Translations under genes and position numbers: made by a program
NCBI RefSeq assembly: GCF_018919385.1
Contig: NZ_JAHLMF010000005.1
Coordinates: 124,001-188,000 of the forward strand
Reading direction: 5' to 3'
DNA: 64,000 nt
From: Geomonas diazotrophica
GTDB taxonomy: Bacteria > Desulfobacterota > Desulfuromonadia > Geobacterales > Geobacteraceae
The notes under the pieces: generated by a model
What the model was told of the DNA's origin: nothing
What the model saw: only the letters and a program-made list of their open reading frames with translations
Databases searched by the model: none
In this document: piece by piece, positions 1-8,855 of the stretch
Numbering within the stretch: position 1 is the first letter of the stretch
How the letters are laid out: every line of letters starts with the position of its first letter

Positions 1-2217
1 CACGTTCACCACGTTGAACTGAACGTGATGCCCGTCCATGCGGAAGTAGCTCCGCACCAGGCTCGCCACGCCGTCCAGACCTCCGGCGCCGGTAAGGAGC
101 GCCGGGGAGAATTTGAGGTTCAACAGGGTGCCGCCGCTTCTGATGTGGTCCATCTTCCCGGCGGAGCGGATCACCACGGTGGGCCCTCCGCGGTCCGCCC
201 CCTGCACCGGGGAGATCCCCTCCGAGAGCGGGGTGCCGCGCCGGCGACCGTCGGGGGTGGCGCCGGTGACGGAGCCGAAGTAGACGTGGCAGGTGGTGGG
301 AAGCATCTCGATGCGGTACACGCCGTTCTTGGTGTTGGGTCTGCCGTCCACCTCGTCGAAGAAGGCGTCGAACACCAGCCGCATCAGGTCATCGGCGTAG
401 TCGTCGTCGTTGCCGTACTTGCGGGTCTTGTTCCAAAGGCGCTGCCTGAGCGGCTCGTCCCCGGCGAAATCGGCGTCGAGCTTCGCCACCAATTCCGGCA
501 GGGAGAGGGCGTTGCGCTCGAAGACGTGCTCCTTGATGGCGGAGAGCGCGTCGGTGATGCTCCCTATGCCCACCCCCTGGATGAAGCTGTTGTTGTAGCG
601 GGCGCCCCCCGCGTTGTAGTCCACCCCCCGGCTGATGCAGTCGTCGGTCAGCACGGAGAGAAAGGGAGCCGGCATCTGGGAGGCGTAGATCATCTCGATG
701 AGACGGTTGCCGCGGATCTTGATGTCCAGGAAGTGGGCGAGCTGGGCGCGGAACGCCTCGAAGAGCTCGTCGAAGCTCCCGAGGCTCTCGGCGGCCCCCG
801 TCTTCGGTCCCAGTTGCACCCCGGTCAGCGGGTCCACGCCGTCGTGCAGGGCAAGCTCCAGCATCTTCACCAGGTTGAAATAGCCGGTGAGGATGTAGGC
901 TTCCTTGCCGAAGGCCCCCACCTCGACGCAGCCACTGCACCCTCCGGCGCGGGCGTCCACCAGGCTCTTACCCTGGCGCAGCTGTTCCTCGACCACCGCG
1001 TCGGCGTTGAAGATCGAGGGGAAGCCGTAGCCGTTACGCACCACCTTCAGGGTGTGCTTCAGGAAGGCGTCCGGGGATTTGCGCGAAAGCTGGACGTTGC
1101 TGGAAGGCTGCAGGAGATGCATCTCGTCGATCACCTCCAAAAGCAGGTGCGACACCTCGTTGGAGCCGTCGGAGCCGTCCGGAAGGAGCCCGCCCAGGTT
1201 GATGTTGGCGAAGTCGGTGTAGGTGCCGCTCTCCGCCGCGGTCACCCCCACCTTGGGGGGCGAGGGGTGGTTGTTGAACTTGACGAAGAAGCACTCCAAA
1301 AGCTCGCGGGCGCCCTCCCTGGTGAGCGTCCCCTTTTGCAGCTCGGCCTGGTAGAAGGGGAACAGGTGCTGGTCCAGGTGCCCGGGGCTGAAGGCGTCCC
1401 AGCCGTTCAGCTCGGTGATCACCGCCAGGTGGCAGAACCAGTAGGACTGCAGCGCCTCCCAGAAGTCGCTTGGTGCGTGGGCCGGGACCCAGCGGCAGTT
1501 GGCGGCGATCTTAAGGAGTTCCTGTTTCCGTGCCGGGTCGGTGCAGGCGGCGGCCATGCTCTCGGCGAGCTTCGCGTGGCGCTCCGCGAAGAGGATCACG
1601 GCGTCGCAGGAGATGTCCATCGCGGTCAACTGCTCGCGGCGGGCCCAGGCATCGGCGTCGGCGGCGAAGTCCAGCGCATCGACGGCCTGAGCGATCTCCT
1701 TCTTGAAGTCGAGCAGCCCCTTGCGGTAGATCTTGTCGTCCAGCACCGTGTGCCCGGGGGCGCGCTGCTCCATGAACTCGGTGAAGATGCCGTAGCGGTA
1801 GGCCTCATGCCACTCCTCGGGGAGTGCGGCGAAGATCTTGTCCCGCAGGCTGCGGGTGCCCCAGTACGGGATCACCGTCTCCTGGTAGGCCTTGAGGCAG
1901 GCGCCGTCGACGCGGTAGGAGGTCAGCTCGCGCGAGTTGAGGATGCGCAGGTCCTCGACCGAGTGGCAGGTCAGTTCCGGGTAGGTCGAAACCAGCTTCG
2001 GCGCCGGTCCCCTCTCCCCGACCACCAGCTCGCCGTCGCCTATATAGATGGTCTTCTTCTCGCACAGGTAGTGGAAGGACTTGGCGCGCATGACCGGGAC
2101 GGACCAGCGTCCCTCGTTCTCGCGGTAGAACTCGGTGAGCAGCAGCGCCCGCTCGGCGGAAATGGCGGGCTCGGCGGCAAGGCTTTCCTGGCGCAGTCGT
2201 GTCGTTCTTCCGGTCAT
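1..2217 (-). CDS. Glycyl radical enzyme (PFL/dehydratase family), 3' end outside window
   Basis: This gene encodes a glycyl radical enzyme of the pyruvate formate-lyase/diol dehydratase/hydroxyproline dehydratase superfamily. 739 codons are visible and the frame is open to the left edge, so the C-terminal glycyl-radical loop (RVxGY type) is not seen. The active-site loop reads GGCSGCVEVG with the thiyl-radical Cys430 and a Glu two residues later (Glu432). The Cys-x-Glu arrangement is that of C-O or C-N lyases and dehydratases (HypD, glycerol dehydratase, choline lyase), whereas true PFL has Cys-Cys. The GCSGCVE context and the position resemble 4-hydroxyproline dehydratase (known Cys434/Glu436 in HypD), but that substrate is only a suggestion. 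Its ATG directly abuts the TAG of its activase. Activity needs anaerobiosis and the radical SAM activase upstream. Confidence 0.9.
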   Translation of the reverse strand, partial: MTGRTTRLRQESLAAEPAISAERALLLTEFYRENEGRWSVPVMRAKSFHYLCEKKTIYIGDGELVVGERGPAPKLVSTYPELTCHSVEDLRILNSRELTSYRVDGACLKAYQETVIPYWGTRSLRDKIFAALPEEWHEAYRYGIFTEFMEQRAPGHTVLDDKIYRKGLLDFKKEIAQAVDALDFAADADAWARREQLTAMDISCDAVILFAERHAKLAESMAAACTDPARKQELLKIAANCRWVPAHAPSDFWEALQSYWFCHLAVITELNGWDAFSPGHLDQHLFPFYQAELQKGTLTREGARELLECFFVKFNNHPSPPKVGVTAAESGTYTDFANINLGGLLPDGSDGSNEVSHLLLEVIDEMHLLQPSSNVQLSRKSPDAFLKHTLKVVRNGYGFPSIFNADAVVEEQLRQGKSLVDARAGGCSGCVEVGAFGKEAYILTGYFNLVKMLELALHDGVDPLTGVQLGPKTGAAESLGSFDELFEAFRAQLAHFLDIKIRGNRLIEMIYASQMPAPFLSVLTDDCISRGVDYNAGGARYNNSFIQGVGIGSITDALSAIKEHVFERNALSLPELVAKLDADFAGDEPLRQRLWNKTRKYGNDDDYADDLMRLVFDAFFDEVDGRPNTKNGVYRIEMLPTTCHVYFGSVTGATPDGRRRGTPLSEGISPVQGADRGGPTVVIRSAGKMDHIRSGGTLLNLKFSPALLTGAGGLDGVASLVRSYFRMDGHHVQFNVVNV

Positions 2218-3144
2218 CTATGCTCCCCCTCCTATCTGCGTGTCCAATCCCCGGGCTGCGAAGAACCGGGCGAAAAGCTCCATGGTTTGCGGTGCGGGCG
2301 CCTGCGCGGCCAAGGCCTCGGCAGGCGGCTTCTTGCCAAGGCGCGCAGGCTTGGCGCTCCAGGTGCCGTGGTAGGGGAGCAGCCAGACCTGGCGCACCCC
2401 GGCGGCGCGGGCTGCGTGCTCGGCCAGCGCGGCCATCTCCTCTTCCGTGTCGTTGAAGCCGGGGATGACCGGGATCCTGAGCCAGATGTTGCGGTGTACC
2501 CGCCCGAGCTGTTCCAGGTTTTCCAGGATGCGGCGGTTGCCAAGGCCGGTTCCCTTTTGGTGCAGCGTCTCGTCTGCGCACTTCAGGTCGAAGAGGAAGA
2601 GGTCCACCAGCGGGGCGAGGTCGAGCAGGGTCTCGGAAGGGCAGAGAGCGGCGGTGTCGACGGCGGTATGGATCCCCTGGGCGCGGCAGGCGAGCAGGAG
2701 TTCCTTGAGAAAGGCGGGCTGGCAGAGCGGTTCGCCGCCGGAGAAGGTGACCCCGCCGCCGGAGTCCTCGAAGAACATGCGGTCCTTCAGGATGCTTTGC
2801 AGCACCTCGTCGGCGGTGGTTTCCTTTCCGAGCAGTTCGCGAGCGCCGGTCGGACAGGCATCGGCGCAGGCGCCGCAGGTGCGGCAGGCCTCCCGCGGCT
2901 TGAGCCCTTCATGGCAGGCCAACAGGCAGGCGTCGCAGGAGATGCAGCGGTTTTGGGACCAGGCTGTTTCCGGGGTGTGAGTTTGGCTTTCCGGGTTATG
3001 GCACCACCAGCAGCGCGCAGGGCACCCCTTCAGAAAGACCGTGGTACGGATGCCCGGTCCGTCGTGCAGAGAGTACCGTTGCAAGTTAAAGACAATGCCC
3101 TCAGTCATAGCTCTATCCGCCACCCCACCACCCCTTGCCTGCAC
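2218..3144 (-). CDS. Glycyl-radical enzyme activating enzyme (radical SAM)
   Basis: The 308-residue radical SAM protein installs the glycyl radical on the enzyme encoded directly downstream. Near the N-terminus the motif HDGPGIRTTVFLKGC leads into the CX3CX2C cluster CPARCWWC (Cys41, 45, 48 from the GTG start). It is followed by the ferredoxin-like insertion with two CX2CX2CX3C clusters (CISCDACLLAC and CRTCGACADAC) that marks dehydratase-type activases and is absent from E. coli PflA. A GGEP SAM-binding motif follows. I chose the GTG at 3144 because GGAGGAG lies 7 bases upstream. An ATG at 3108 (MTEGIVFNL) is the alternative and matches usual family starts. The stop abuts the glycyl radical enzyme start, so the two are translated together. 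Confidence 0.93.
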   Translation of the reverse strand: MQARGGGVADRAMTEGIVFNLQRYSLHDGPGIRTTVFLKGCPARCWWCHNPESQTHTPETAWSQNRCISCDACLLACHEGLKPREACRTCGACADACPTGARELLGKETTADEVLQSILKDRMFFEDSGGGVTFSGGEPLCQPAFLKELLLACRAQGIHTAVDTAALCPSETLLDLAPLVDLFLFDLKCADETLHQKGTGLGNRRILENLEQLGRVHRNIWLRIPVIPGFNDTEEEMAALAEHAARAAGVRQVWLLPYHGTWSAKPARLGKKPPAEALAAQAPAPQTMELFARFFAARGLDTQIGGGA

Positions 3145-3201
3145 TAACCGGCTCCTCCGGTTCCCACCTGACCCGCCTGGTCCGCCGGGTCCGCCACTGG
3201 G

Positions 3202-4152
3202 CTACACCACCCTGATCATGAATTCCGGGCAAGCCGCCCCGCAGTAGCCGCACAGGATGCACTCGTCGTCGTCCACCTTTGCCCTGCCGTCCACCAGGGA
3301 GAGCGCGTTGTTGGTGCAGGCGGGGACGCAGGCGCCGCACCCCTTGCAGAAGGCCTCCATGATGGTGAGCTTGCGGCGCCTCCCCTCCAGGGTGTTCCAG
3401 AGCGCCTCGTCGGCCCGCCCCTCCTGGAAGAGCGCCAGGTTGCCGTCGATCTCGGCCTCCGAGAGCATGCCCAGCGCGATGCCGTGCACCCCGGCGAGCC
3501 CCAGCACGTAGCGGAGGCTCTCGCGGGCAGTGGAGATGAGGTTCCCGCCGGCCAGGGCCTTCATGGCGTAGACCCCCTTGCCGGCCGCGGCGCAGGCCGC
3601 GATGGCGGCGGCCATCTCTTCCTGGGACCCGTCGATGATCCCCATGCCGGTCCGGTTGATGAGCGGGTGCACCACCTCGATCTCGGGGTGCTGCACCGAC
3701 TTCCGCATGGCGCTGACGAAGTGCGAGGAGAGCCCTACGTGGGCGATCTTCCCCTCCTCCTTCATCCTGAGCAGCACCTCGATCACCTCCGGGCGCTCCA
3801 CGAAGGGATCCGCGACCCGGGCGCCGTGCAGGTGCACGATGTCCAGCCGCTCCACTGCGAGCTCGGTCAGCGCCCGCTCAACATGCCCGCGGGCCGCCTG
3901 CGCAGTGTTGGCGTGGGTCTTGGTGGCGATGTGAACCTCGCCCGTGAAGCCGGCCAGTGCGGCGCGGATGTGCGGGTAGGTCTGGTAGAGCTCGGCCGTG
4001 TCCAGGAGGTTCACGCCGCGTTCCAGCGCGTAGCGGATCAGGCGTCCCCCTTCCTCGGGAGAAAGGGAGGCCTGCAGGGGACCAAGCGGAAGGGTGCCGA
4101 AAACGAGGGGATTGATGCTGAGGCCGGTGCAGCCGAGGGCAACTTTCTTCAT
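3202..4152 (-). CDS. Aldo/keto reductase with C-terminal 2[4Fe-4S] ferredoxin domain
   Basis: This is a 316-residue fusion. Residues 1 to about 265 form an aldo/keto reductase barrel with the catalytic tetrad visible (Asp51 and Tyr56 in DTAELYQ, Lys78 in ATKTH, His107 in VHLHG). The C-terminal 50 residues carry two ferredoxin clusters, CKGCGACVPAC and CILCGYCGAAC. Such iron-sulfur aldo/keto reductases could exchange electrons with ferredoxin as well as NAD(P)H. It is the first gene of a three-gene operon, 58 bp ahead of the activase, so it probably reduces the aldehyde, ketone or imine product of the glycyl radical enzyme (inference). AGGAA lies 5 bases before the ATG. Confidence 0.9.
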   Translation of the reverse strand: MKKVALGCTGLSINPLVFGTLPLGPLQASLSPEEGGRLIRYALERGVNLLDTAELYQTYPHIRAALAGFTGEVHIATKTHANTAQAARGHVERALTELAVERLDIVHLHGARVADPFVERPEVIEVLLRMKEEGKIAHVGLSSHFVSAMRKSVQHPEIEVVHPLINRTGMGIIDGSQEEMAAAIAACAAAGKGVYAMKALAGGNLISTARESLRYVLGLAGVHGIALGMLSEAEIDGNLALFQEGRADEALWNTLEGRRRKLTIMEAFCKGCGACVPACTNNALSLVDGRAKVDDDECILCGYCGAACPEFMIRVV

Positions 4153-4170
4153 GTGTTTCCTGTTCCGGGG

Positions 4171-4374
4171 TTAGTAATGGGGCGGAGGCTCTTCTTCGGA
4201 GGGGAGCCTGTTCTCGGAAGCGCTCAGGCCGCGCAGGTGTTCCTTGATGGCCCTCAGTTCCTTGGTGAGCTGGTCGATGACGGCCTGCTGCCCGGTGACC
4301 ACCTCGTTCAGTTGGTCGATGATGTGACCCTGGTGCATGATCAGCATCTCCATGTCAGTCAGACGCTGTTCCAT
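4171..4374 (-). CDS. slyX: SlyX family protein
   Basis: The 67-residue protein is an almost continuous amphipathic coiled coil (MEQRLTDMEMLIMHQGHIID onward) ending in the proline-rich PPPHY typical of SlyX. The function of the family is not known. The open frame extends further upstream, but the ATG at 4374 is preceded by AAGGAG at good spacing, so I take that start. It sits 18 bp before the aldo/keto reductase start and may be cotranscribed with it. Confidence 0.88.
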   Translation of the reverse strand: MEQRLTDMEMLIMHQGHIIDQLNEVVTGQQAVIDQLTKELRAIKEHLRGLSASENRLPSEEEPPPHY

Positions 4375-4525
4375 AGTAAGCTCCTTGTCGTGCCGGTTGT
4401 GAGGCTCGCAAAGTTTAACCCGATTCAAAGCGATAGCCAAGATAAAAAACTTCAAAAACCGGACGGATTCTGATAATTTCGCTCACTGTTCCGGCGACGC
4501 GAAGTGCCGGGCAATGGAGGTAGCG

Positions 4526-5194
4526 ATGCAGGAAACACCGAAGTCGAGCAGCGAGCGGCACATCGAGTCCATCATGCAGCACCTGGAGCCGGGCACGGAC
4601 CGGTACGAGGTATTGGACAAGGCGAAAAGGTTCAAGTCGTCCTGGGTGGAGCTTGGCGAGAAGCTGCTGGACGTAAGCAAGAGGGGACGGTTCCGCGAGT
4701 GGGGCTACGGGACCTTTGAGGAGTACTGCGTGCAGGAGATACGCATAAAGCGGGGTACCGCCGAGAAGCTCACCATGGCCTACCGCTTCATGGAGAAGGA
4801 AGAGCCGCAGCTGTTGGACCGGCGCGAGGAGTTGCGTCCCCTCCCCGACTTCCGGTCCATAGACCTTTTGCGCCAGGCCAAGGAAGAGAAGGGATTTTCC
4901 GCAGAGGAGTACGGCGACTTGAGAAAGCGCGTGGTGGAAGAGGAGAAGAGCCACCCCACCGTGCTGAAGAAGTTCAAGGAAGTGGCCGCGCTGAGGGAAG
5001 AGCCCAACCCGCTCGTGCCGCTGAAGGCCGCCGTTTCCGCCGCCAAGCGGCTGGACAACGCCCTGCGCCTTTTGGAGAGCGTGCCGCAGGTTTATGTGCA
5101 GCAGGTGACCGAGCTTTTGACCCACCTGGAGCAGGAGTTGAACGCCCGCGACCTCGGCGCCGAGACCGAAGCCGGCAACCTGCGGGAGATCTGA
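4526..5194 (+). CDS. Conserved hypothetical protein, charged and helical
   Basis: I do not recognise a named family for this 222-residue soluble protein. It is highly charged. Residues about 30-100 contain a W/Y-rich stretch (SSWVELGEKLLDV, FREWGYGTFEEYCVQE) that looks like a helical, possibly DNA- or protein-binding domain, and the C-terminal part is predicted coiled coil. The ATG at 4526 has GGAGG 5 bases upstream; an in-frame ATG 12 bases earlier lacks one. It converges with the exporter gene at 5198 with only 3 bp between stops. Nothing in the sequence fixes a function. Confidence 0.7.
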   Translation: MQETPKSSSERHIESIMQHLEPGTDRYEVLDKAKRFKSSWVELGEKLLDVSKRGRFREWGYGTFEEYCVQEIRIKRGTAEKLTMAYRFMEKEEPQLLDRREELRPLPDFRSIDLLRQAKEEKGFSAEEYGDLRKRVVEEEKSHPTVLKKFKEVAALREEPNPLVPLKAAVSAAKRLDNALRLLESVPQVYVQQVTELLTHLEQELNARDLGAETEAGNLREI

Positions 5195-5197
5195 TCC

Positions 5198-5956
5198 CTA
5201 CCGGTAGCTGTCCCAGAACAGCTTCGCCGTCACCGCCAGCACCGAGCAGATGAACACCGGCCGCACGAAGCGGGTCCCCTTGTGGATGACCAGCCTGGCC
5301 CCGACCCGCGCGCCGACCGCCTGCCCCGCCCCCATCAGCAGCCCCGCCCAGAGCAGCACGTGCCCCCCTGCCACGAACACCACCAGCGAGACGATGTTGC
5401 TCACGAAATTGAAGAGCTTGGTGTAGCCGGTCCCCTTGCGCATGTCGAAGCCCAGCCCGAGCATGATGGCGATCACCCAGAACGAACCGGTCCCCGGTCC
5501 GAGGAAGCCGTCGTAAAAGCCGAGCCCGAGTCCCGCAACCGCGTAGAAGAGCCTGCGGGGGAGGCGCGGGTGCACCTCCTCGGCGCCGAGCCTCGGGGTG
5601 AAGATGGTGTAGCAGAGGATGGCAAGCAAGAGAAACGGGATGCACTTCTTCAAAAAGCCCGGGTCGATCTGCTGTACCGTGTACGAGCCGAGGATGGCGC
5701 CTATGGTGGTCCAGATGACGCCGGGGAGCGCGTCGCGCAGGTTGACGGTCCCCGCCTTGACGAAGTGGGCCATGGCGCTGCAGGAGCCGAAACTGGCCTG
5801 GAGCTTGTTGGTGCCCAGCGCAGCCTGAGGCGGCAGGCCGAGGCCGAGCAGGACCGGTATGGTGATGAGGCCGCCACCGCCGGCGATGGCGTCGATAAGG
5901 CCGGCGACTGCGCCGGTAAGGAACATGACGGGGAAAAGAACCGGTGAAATCTCCAT
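5198..5956 (-). CDS. TauE/SafE (YfcA-type) sulfite/organosulfonate exporter family protein
   Basis: The 252-residue polytopic membrane protein has about eight hydrophobic segments. It carries the family signature near the N-terminus (GAVAGLIDAIAGGGGLITIP) and its second-half counterpart (GLGFYDGFLGPGTGSFWV). The duplicated glycine-rich motifs are diagnostic of TauE/SafE (DUF81) anion exporters of the inner membrane. The substrate cannot be told from the sequence. The start codon lies 3 bp past the stop of the large unknown gene upstream, so the two are probably one transcript. Confidence 0.85.
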   Translation of the reverse strand: MEISPVLFPVMFLTGAVAGLIDAIAGGGGLITIPVLLGLGLPPQAALGTNKLQASFGSCSAMAHFVKAGTVNLRDALPGVIWTTIGAILGSYTVQQIDPGFLKKCIPFLLLAILCYTIFTPRLGAEEVHPRLPRRLFYAVAGLGLGFYDGFLGPGTGSFWVIAIMLGLGFDMRKGTGYTKLFNFVSNIVSLVVFVAGGHVLLWAGLLMGAGQAVGARVGARLVIHKGTRFVRPVFICSVLAVTAKLFWDSYR

Positions 5957-5959
5957 GAA

Positions 5960-8134
5960 CTAGCTGTCACTCCCCTGCCTGACGTTTTGCTCGTGCCTGC
6001 GGTACGCGGTGAAACTCTGACGTGCTATCGATACTGCCAACGGAATCTCCTTCAATGCTATGTTTTGATCGGCTACCGCCCGCGCCACGTGGTACATCCG
6101 CTGCCAGGGGATGGGCGCCTCCCCCGCTGCAGCCTTCAGCCAGAGCGTCTCAAGGACCAGCCGCTCCAAAAGGACCGGCCGCTGCTGCTCGAGGACCTGG
6201 TCGCACAACTGTTCCAGCACCGTCGCCGTCCTGACCGCTCCTTTGGCGCCGCGGGCCGCCTCGACGACGCGGTCCACAGCACTTCCCTCCACCTTCCAGC
6301 TCCCGAACAGGGCGCGGTAGCGGTGCCACCCCCCCGACTCCTCCAGGGCGAGGAGCTCCGCGCTGGCACCCTCCTCGGGCGAATCCGGTGCGGCAACCTC
6401 TTCGGCCAGCTGCCGCAGGGTTTGCGCCGGGTCGGGGTGGGTCCCTTTCCAGTGGCCGCGCCCCAGAAGTTCGGCAACCCGCACCAGCCAGTGCCCGGGC
6501 ACCCTCCCCGCCTCGGTCCCGGCCGCGATGGCCATCCCCAGGCGCAGGTCGAGGTACTCGCCGGTCGACGTAAGGCAGCAGCGCCGGCTGCGCGCCGCCC
6601 GGATGAAGTCCTCCCGGTCCCTGCGGGTCTCCAGCCGCACCACGGTGCAGTCGGCGACGCCTCCCCCCTCCTGCAGCAGCAGCGTGCACCCGGCATAGGC
6701 GGCCCGGTCGGAAACGATGACCTGGAACGCCTGCCCCCCGGAACCGTCCAGGCAACTGGCGTACACGGTTTCCTCGTCCGGGTTTTCCAGGTGGGCGCAC
6801 GGCACCCGAGCCCGCCGCGCGTTGCTGATGGTCTGGTCCACGATGCTTCGGGCCGGTTCCGGAAACCAGTTGCGCGCCATGATCAGGCGCCGCAGCGTAT
6901 TGGGGGTCAGGGTGGCGCCCGCCACCGAGACCAGCATGCGGGCAACCTCCCGGGAGAGTTCCGGATCCGCGTTGAAGATGAGCAGAGCGGCGATCTCGCG
7001 CAGAAACGGGGCGTCGGCGGTCAAAAGCTCCCAGGTGAGCCCGGGCCTCAGCTCAGGGTCGTTGACCGCGAACAGTTCCAGGATCTCCTGGGCGCCGGCG
7101 AAGGGACAGGTCACCCCGACGGAGGCGAAATGCCGGAGCACGCCTGAGACGAACTCCTCGCTCGAGGCGGCGTTCAGGTCGAGCCCACCCTCCGCCTTCC
7201 CCTCCCCCGCCTGGCAGATCGCCTGCAGTTCGGGGATCAGGTTCAACCGGCTGCGCACCAGTATGTCGGTCACCGAAAGGCGCAGTTCCATGCCGCTTCG
7301 TTCCAGGTACACCCGCAGCGCGAGGGCGCTCTGCAGCCGCTGCAGCTGCTGCCTCGCACCCGGGCGCCCCCCCGCCATCTCCACCTGGTAGAACTCCAGG
7401 GTGAGGGAGAGGATCCTCAAGGCCGCCGAGATCCGGTCATGGTCAGCCTTGGCGGCCCGTCCGAGCGCCGCCAGCAGGGCCGCCAGCTCCTCCACCGCGA
7501 GGGGGTCGGCCAGGAGGTGCCGGTGCAGTTCGTCCTGCAGGGAGATGAGGATGGCAATGGGAGCGCTCACCCCGGCCCGCGCGTACAGCTCCACGAGGCG
7601 CATGGTCCCCGACGGCTCCCCCTGCCCGGCGCAGGGGGGCTGGGGACAACCGGGGGTGAAACCGTGCCGAACCGATTCGGTGAGCATGGTCTCCAGGTCC
7701 GGTGCCGGCATGGCACGGTAGAAAAGGTCTCCGGGAATAGGGAAAGGTCTGCCGTTGTAGGGGACGCCGTCGATCAGCTCCCGCACCTCGCCGTAGCGCC
7801 GGTACATGCGCTCCACCCACTCCGTGCGGGAATTGAGGGTGTGCACGCAGAAGTCGAGGAGCTCGTCGGCGTAGGGGACTTGATAGCTGGAGCCGTCCAG
7901 GTAGGGGCCGCAGAAGGGTCCGTCGCCGTCGAAGCCGAGGCAGATCAGCGCCTTCTGCCGCTGCTTCTGGTCCAGCACCAACAGTGCGACCCGGCGGCAG
8001 TCACACCCGGGGGTGTTGCAGTAGCACTCGACGAAGGCGTAGCTCCCCTTCGGGATCCGTCCGCTCTGCGCCGGCAGTTCCAGGGTCATGGTGGACCCGG
8101 CTGCATCAGGGAAGATCTGGTGGTACGGCTTCAT
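5960..8134 (-). CDS. Large conserved hypothetical protein with N-terminal CxC...CxC motif
   Basis: This is a 724-residue soluble protein of no recognised family. The N-terminal 130 residues contain VECYCNTPGCDCRRV (Cys37, 39, 44, 46), a compact possible metal site, followed by a Gly/Pro/Tyr-rich segment. The middle is Leu- and Ala-rich and helical, like an alpha-solenoid or HEAT scaffold. I chose the ATG at 8134 because AGGAG lies 6 bases upstream; the frame stays open for another 57 codons with no better start. No signal peptide or membrane segment is visible. It is flanked by gmhB and the exporter on the same strand. Confidence 0.75.
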   Translation of the reverse strand: MKPYHQIFPDAAGSTMTLELPAQSGRIPKGSYAFVECYCNTPGCDCRRVALLVLDQKQRQKALICLGFDGDGPFCGPYLDGSSYQVPYADELLDFCVHTLNSRTEWVERMYRRYGEVRELIDGVPYNGRPFPIPGDLFYRAMPAPDLETMLTESVRHGFTPGCPQPPCAGQGEPSGTMRLVELYARAGVSAPIAILISLQDELHRHLLADPLAVEELAALLAALGRAAKADHDRISAALRILSLTLEFYQVEMAGGRPGARQQLQRLQSALALRVYLERSGMELRLSVTDILVRSRLNLIPELQAICQAGEGKAEGGLDLNAASSEEFVSGVLRHFASVGVTCPFAGAQEILELFAVNDPELRPGLTWELLTADAPFLREIAALLIFNADPELSREVARMLVSVAGATLTPNTLRRLIMARNWFPEPARSIVDQTISNARRARVPCAHLENPDEETVYASCLDGSGGQAFQVIVSDRAAYAGCTLLLQEGGGVADCTVVRLETRRDREDFIRAARSRRCCLTSTGEYLDLRLGMAIAAGTEAGRVPGHWLVRVAELLGRGHWKGTHPDPAQTLRQLAEEVAAPDSPEEGASAELLALEESGGWHRYRALFGSWKVEGSAVDRVVEAARGAKGAVRTATVLEQLCDQVLEQQRPVLLERLVLETLWLKAAAGEAPIPWQRMYHVARAVADQNIALKEIPLAVSIARQSFTAYRRHEQNVRQGSDS

Positions 8135-8228
8135 GCCCACTCCTGCGAAAAAGGCCGCTCCTGCCGGTCGCGGGACCGGTCGGTAGCGGCCGCTGAAAGA
8201 AGGCGGTCGTCCCTGCTGCGCTGCCGGT

Positions 8229-8813
8229 TCAGCGTCTCTTGCGCTTCCCCTTCCCTTCCGCGACGAGGATCGCCTCGACCACCGCCTGGAGGTCCTCGTA
8301 GGCACGGACCCCTTTGGGGAGCCGCGCCGATTCGGCAGCGCCGTAGCCGGTCAGCACCATGAGCGAGGTGCAGCCGGCGTTGAGTCCCGCCTCGATATCG
8401 CCCAACTTGTCGCCGACCATGTAGGAGCGGGAGAGGTCGATGTCGAAGTCGAGCGCCGCCTGCTCCAGCATGCCCGGCAGGGGCTTGCGGCAGTTGCACT
8501 CCACGCGGTAGTCGCCGACGCCGTGCTCGGGGTGGTGCGGACAGAAGTAGCAGGCGTCGATGGTGATGCCGAAGTCTCCCAGTTCCTCGTGCATGCGGTC
8601 GTGGATCGCCTGCAGCGCCGCCTCGTCGTAGAGGCCGCGCCCGACGCCGGACTGGTTAGTGACCACCACCAGGAGAAAACCGGCATCCTTGAGCCGCTGC
8701 AGCGCGTAGGGGACCCCGGGGATGAGACGGAAATCCTCCACCCTGCTCAGGTACTGCACCTCTTGGTTGATGGTTCCGTCCCGGTCGAGGAAGACCGCAC
8801 GCCGCTTGCCCAT
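8229..8813 (-). CDS. gmhB: D-glycero-beta-D-manno-heptose-1,7-bisphosphate 7-phosphatase
   Basis: This 194-residue HAD-family phosphatase acts in ADP-heptose synthesis for the LPS inner core. The catalytic motif is VFLDRDGTIN (Asp10 nucleophile, Asp12 acid/base). Motif II is TNQSG and motif III/IV is VGDKLGDIEAG. The GmhB zinc loop is present as CPHHPEHG...CNCRKP. It lies 42 bp downstream of gmhA on the same strand, which fits a shared pathway. The C-terminus is unusually basic (KGKRKRR). Confidence 0.95.
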   Translation of the reverse strand: MGKRRAVFLDRDGTINQEVQYLSRVEDFRLIPGVPYALQRLKDAGFLLVVVTNQSGVGRGLYDEAALQAIHDRMHEELGDFGITIDACYFCPHHPEHGVGDYRVECNCRKPLPGMLEQAALDFDIDLSRSYMVGDKLGDIEAGLNAGCTSLMVLTGYGAAESARLPKGVRAYEDLQAVVEAILVAEGKGKRKRR

Positions 8814-8855
8814 GGTACCCCTGGCCTTTCCCGCTGCCCTAATCCCGCCGCACCG

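Noticed and set aside
25-3147. Very long plus-strand open frame (over 1000 codons) over the glycyl radical operon
   Set aside because: It is the complement of three well-supported minus-strand genes in GC-rich DNA; its translation has no domain, and strings of Val/Gly/His typical of antisense frames.
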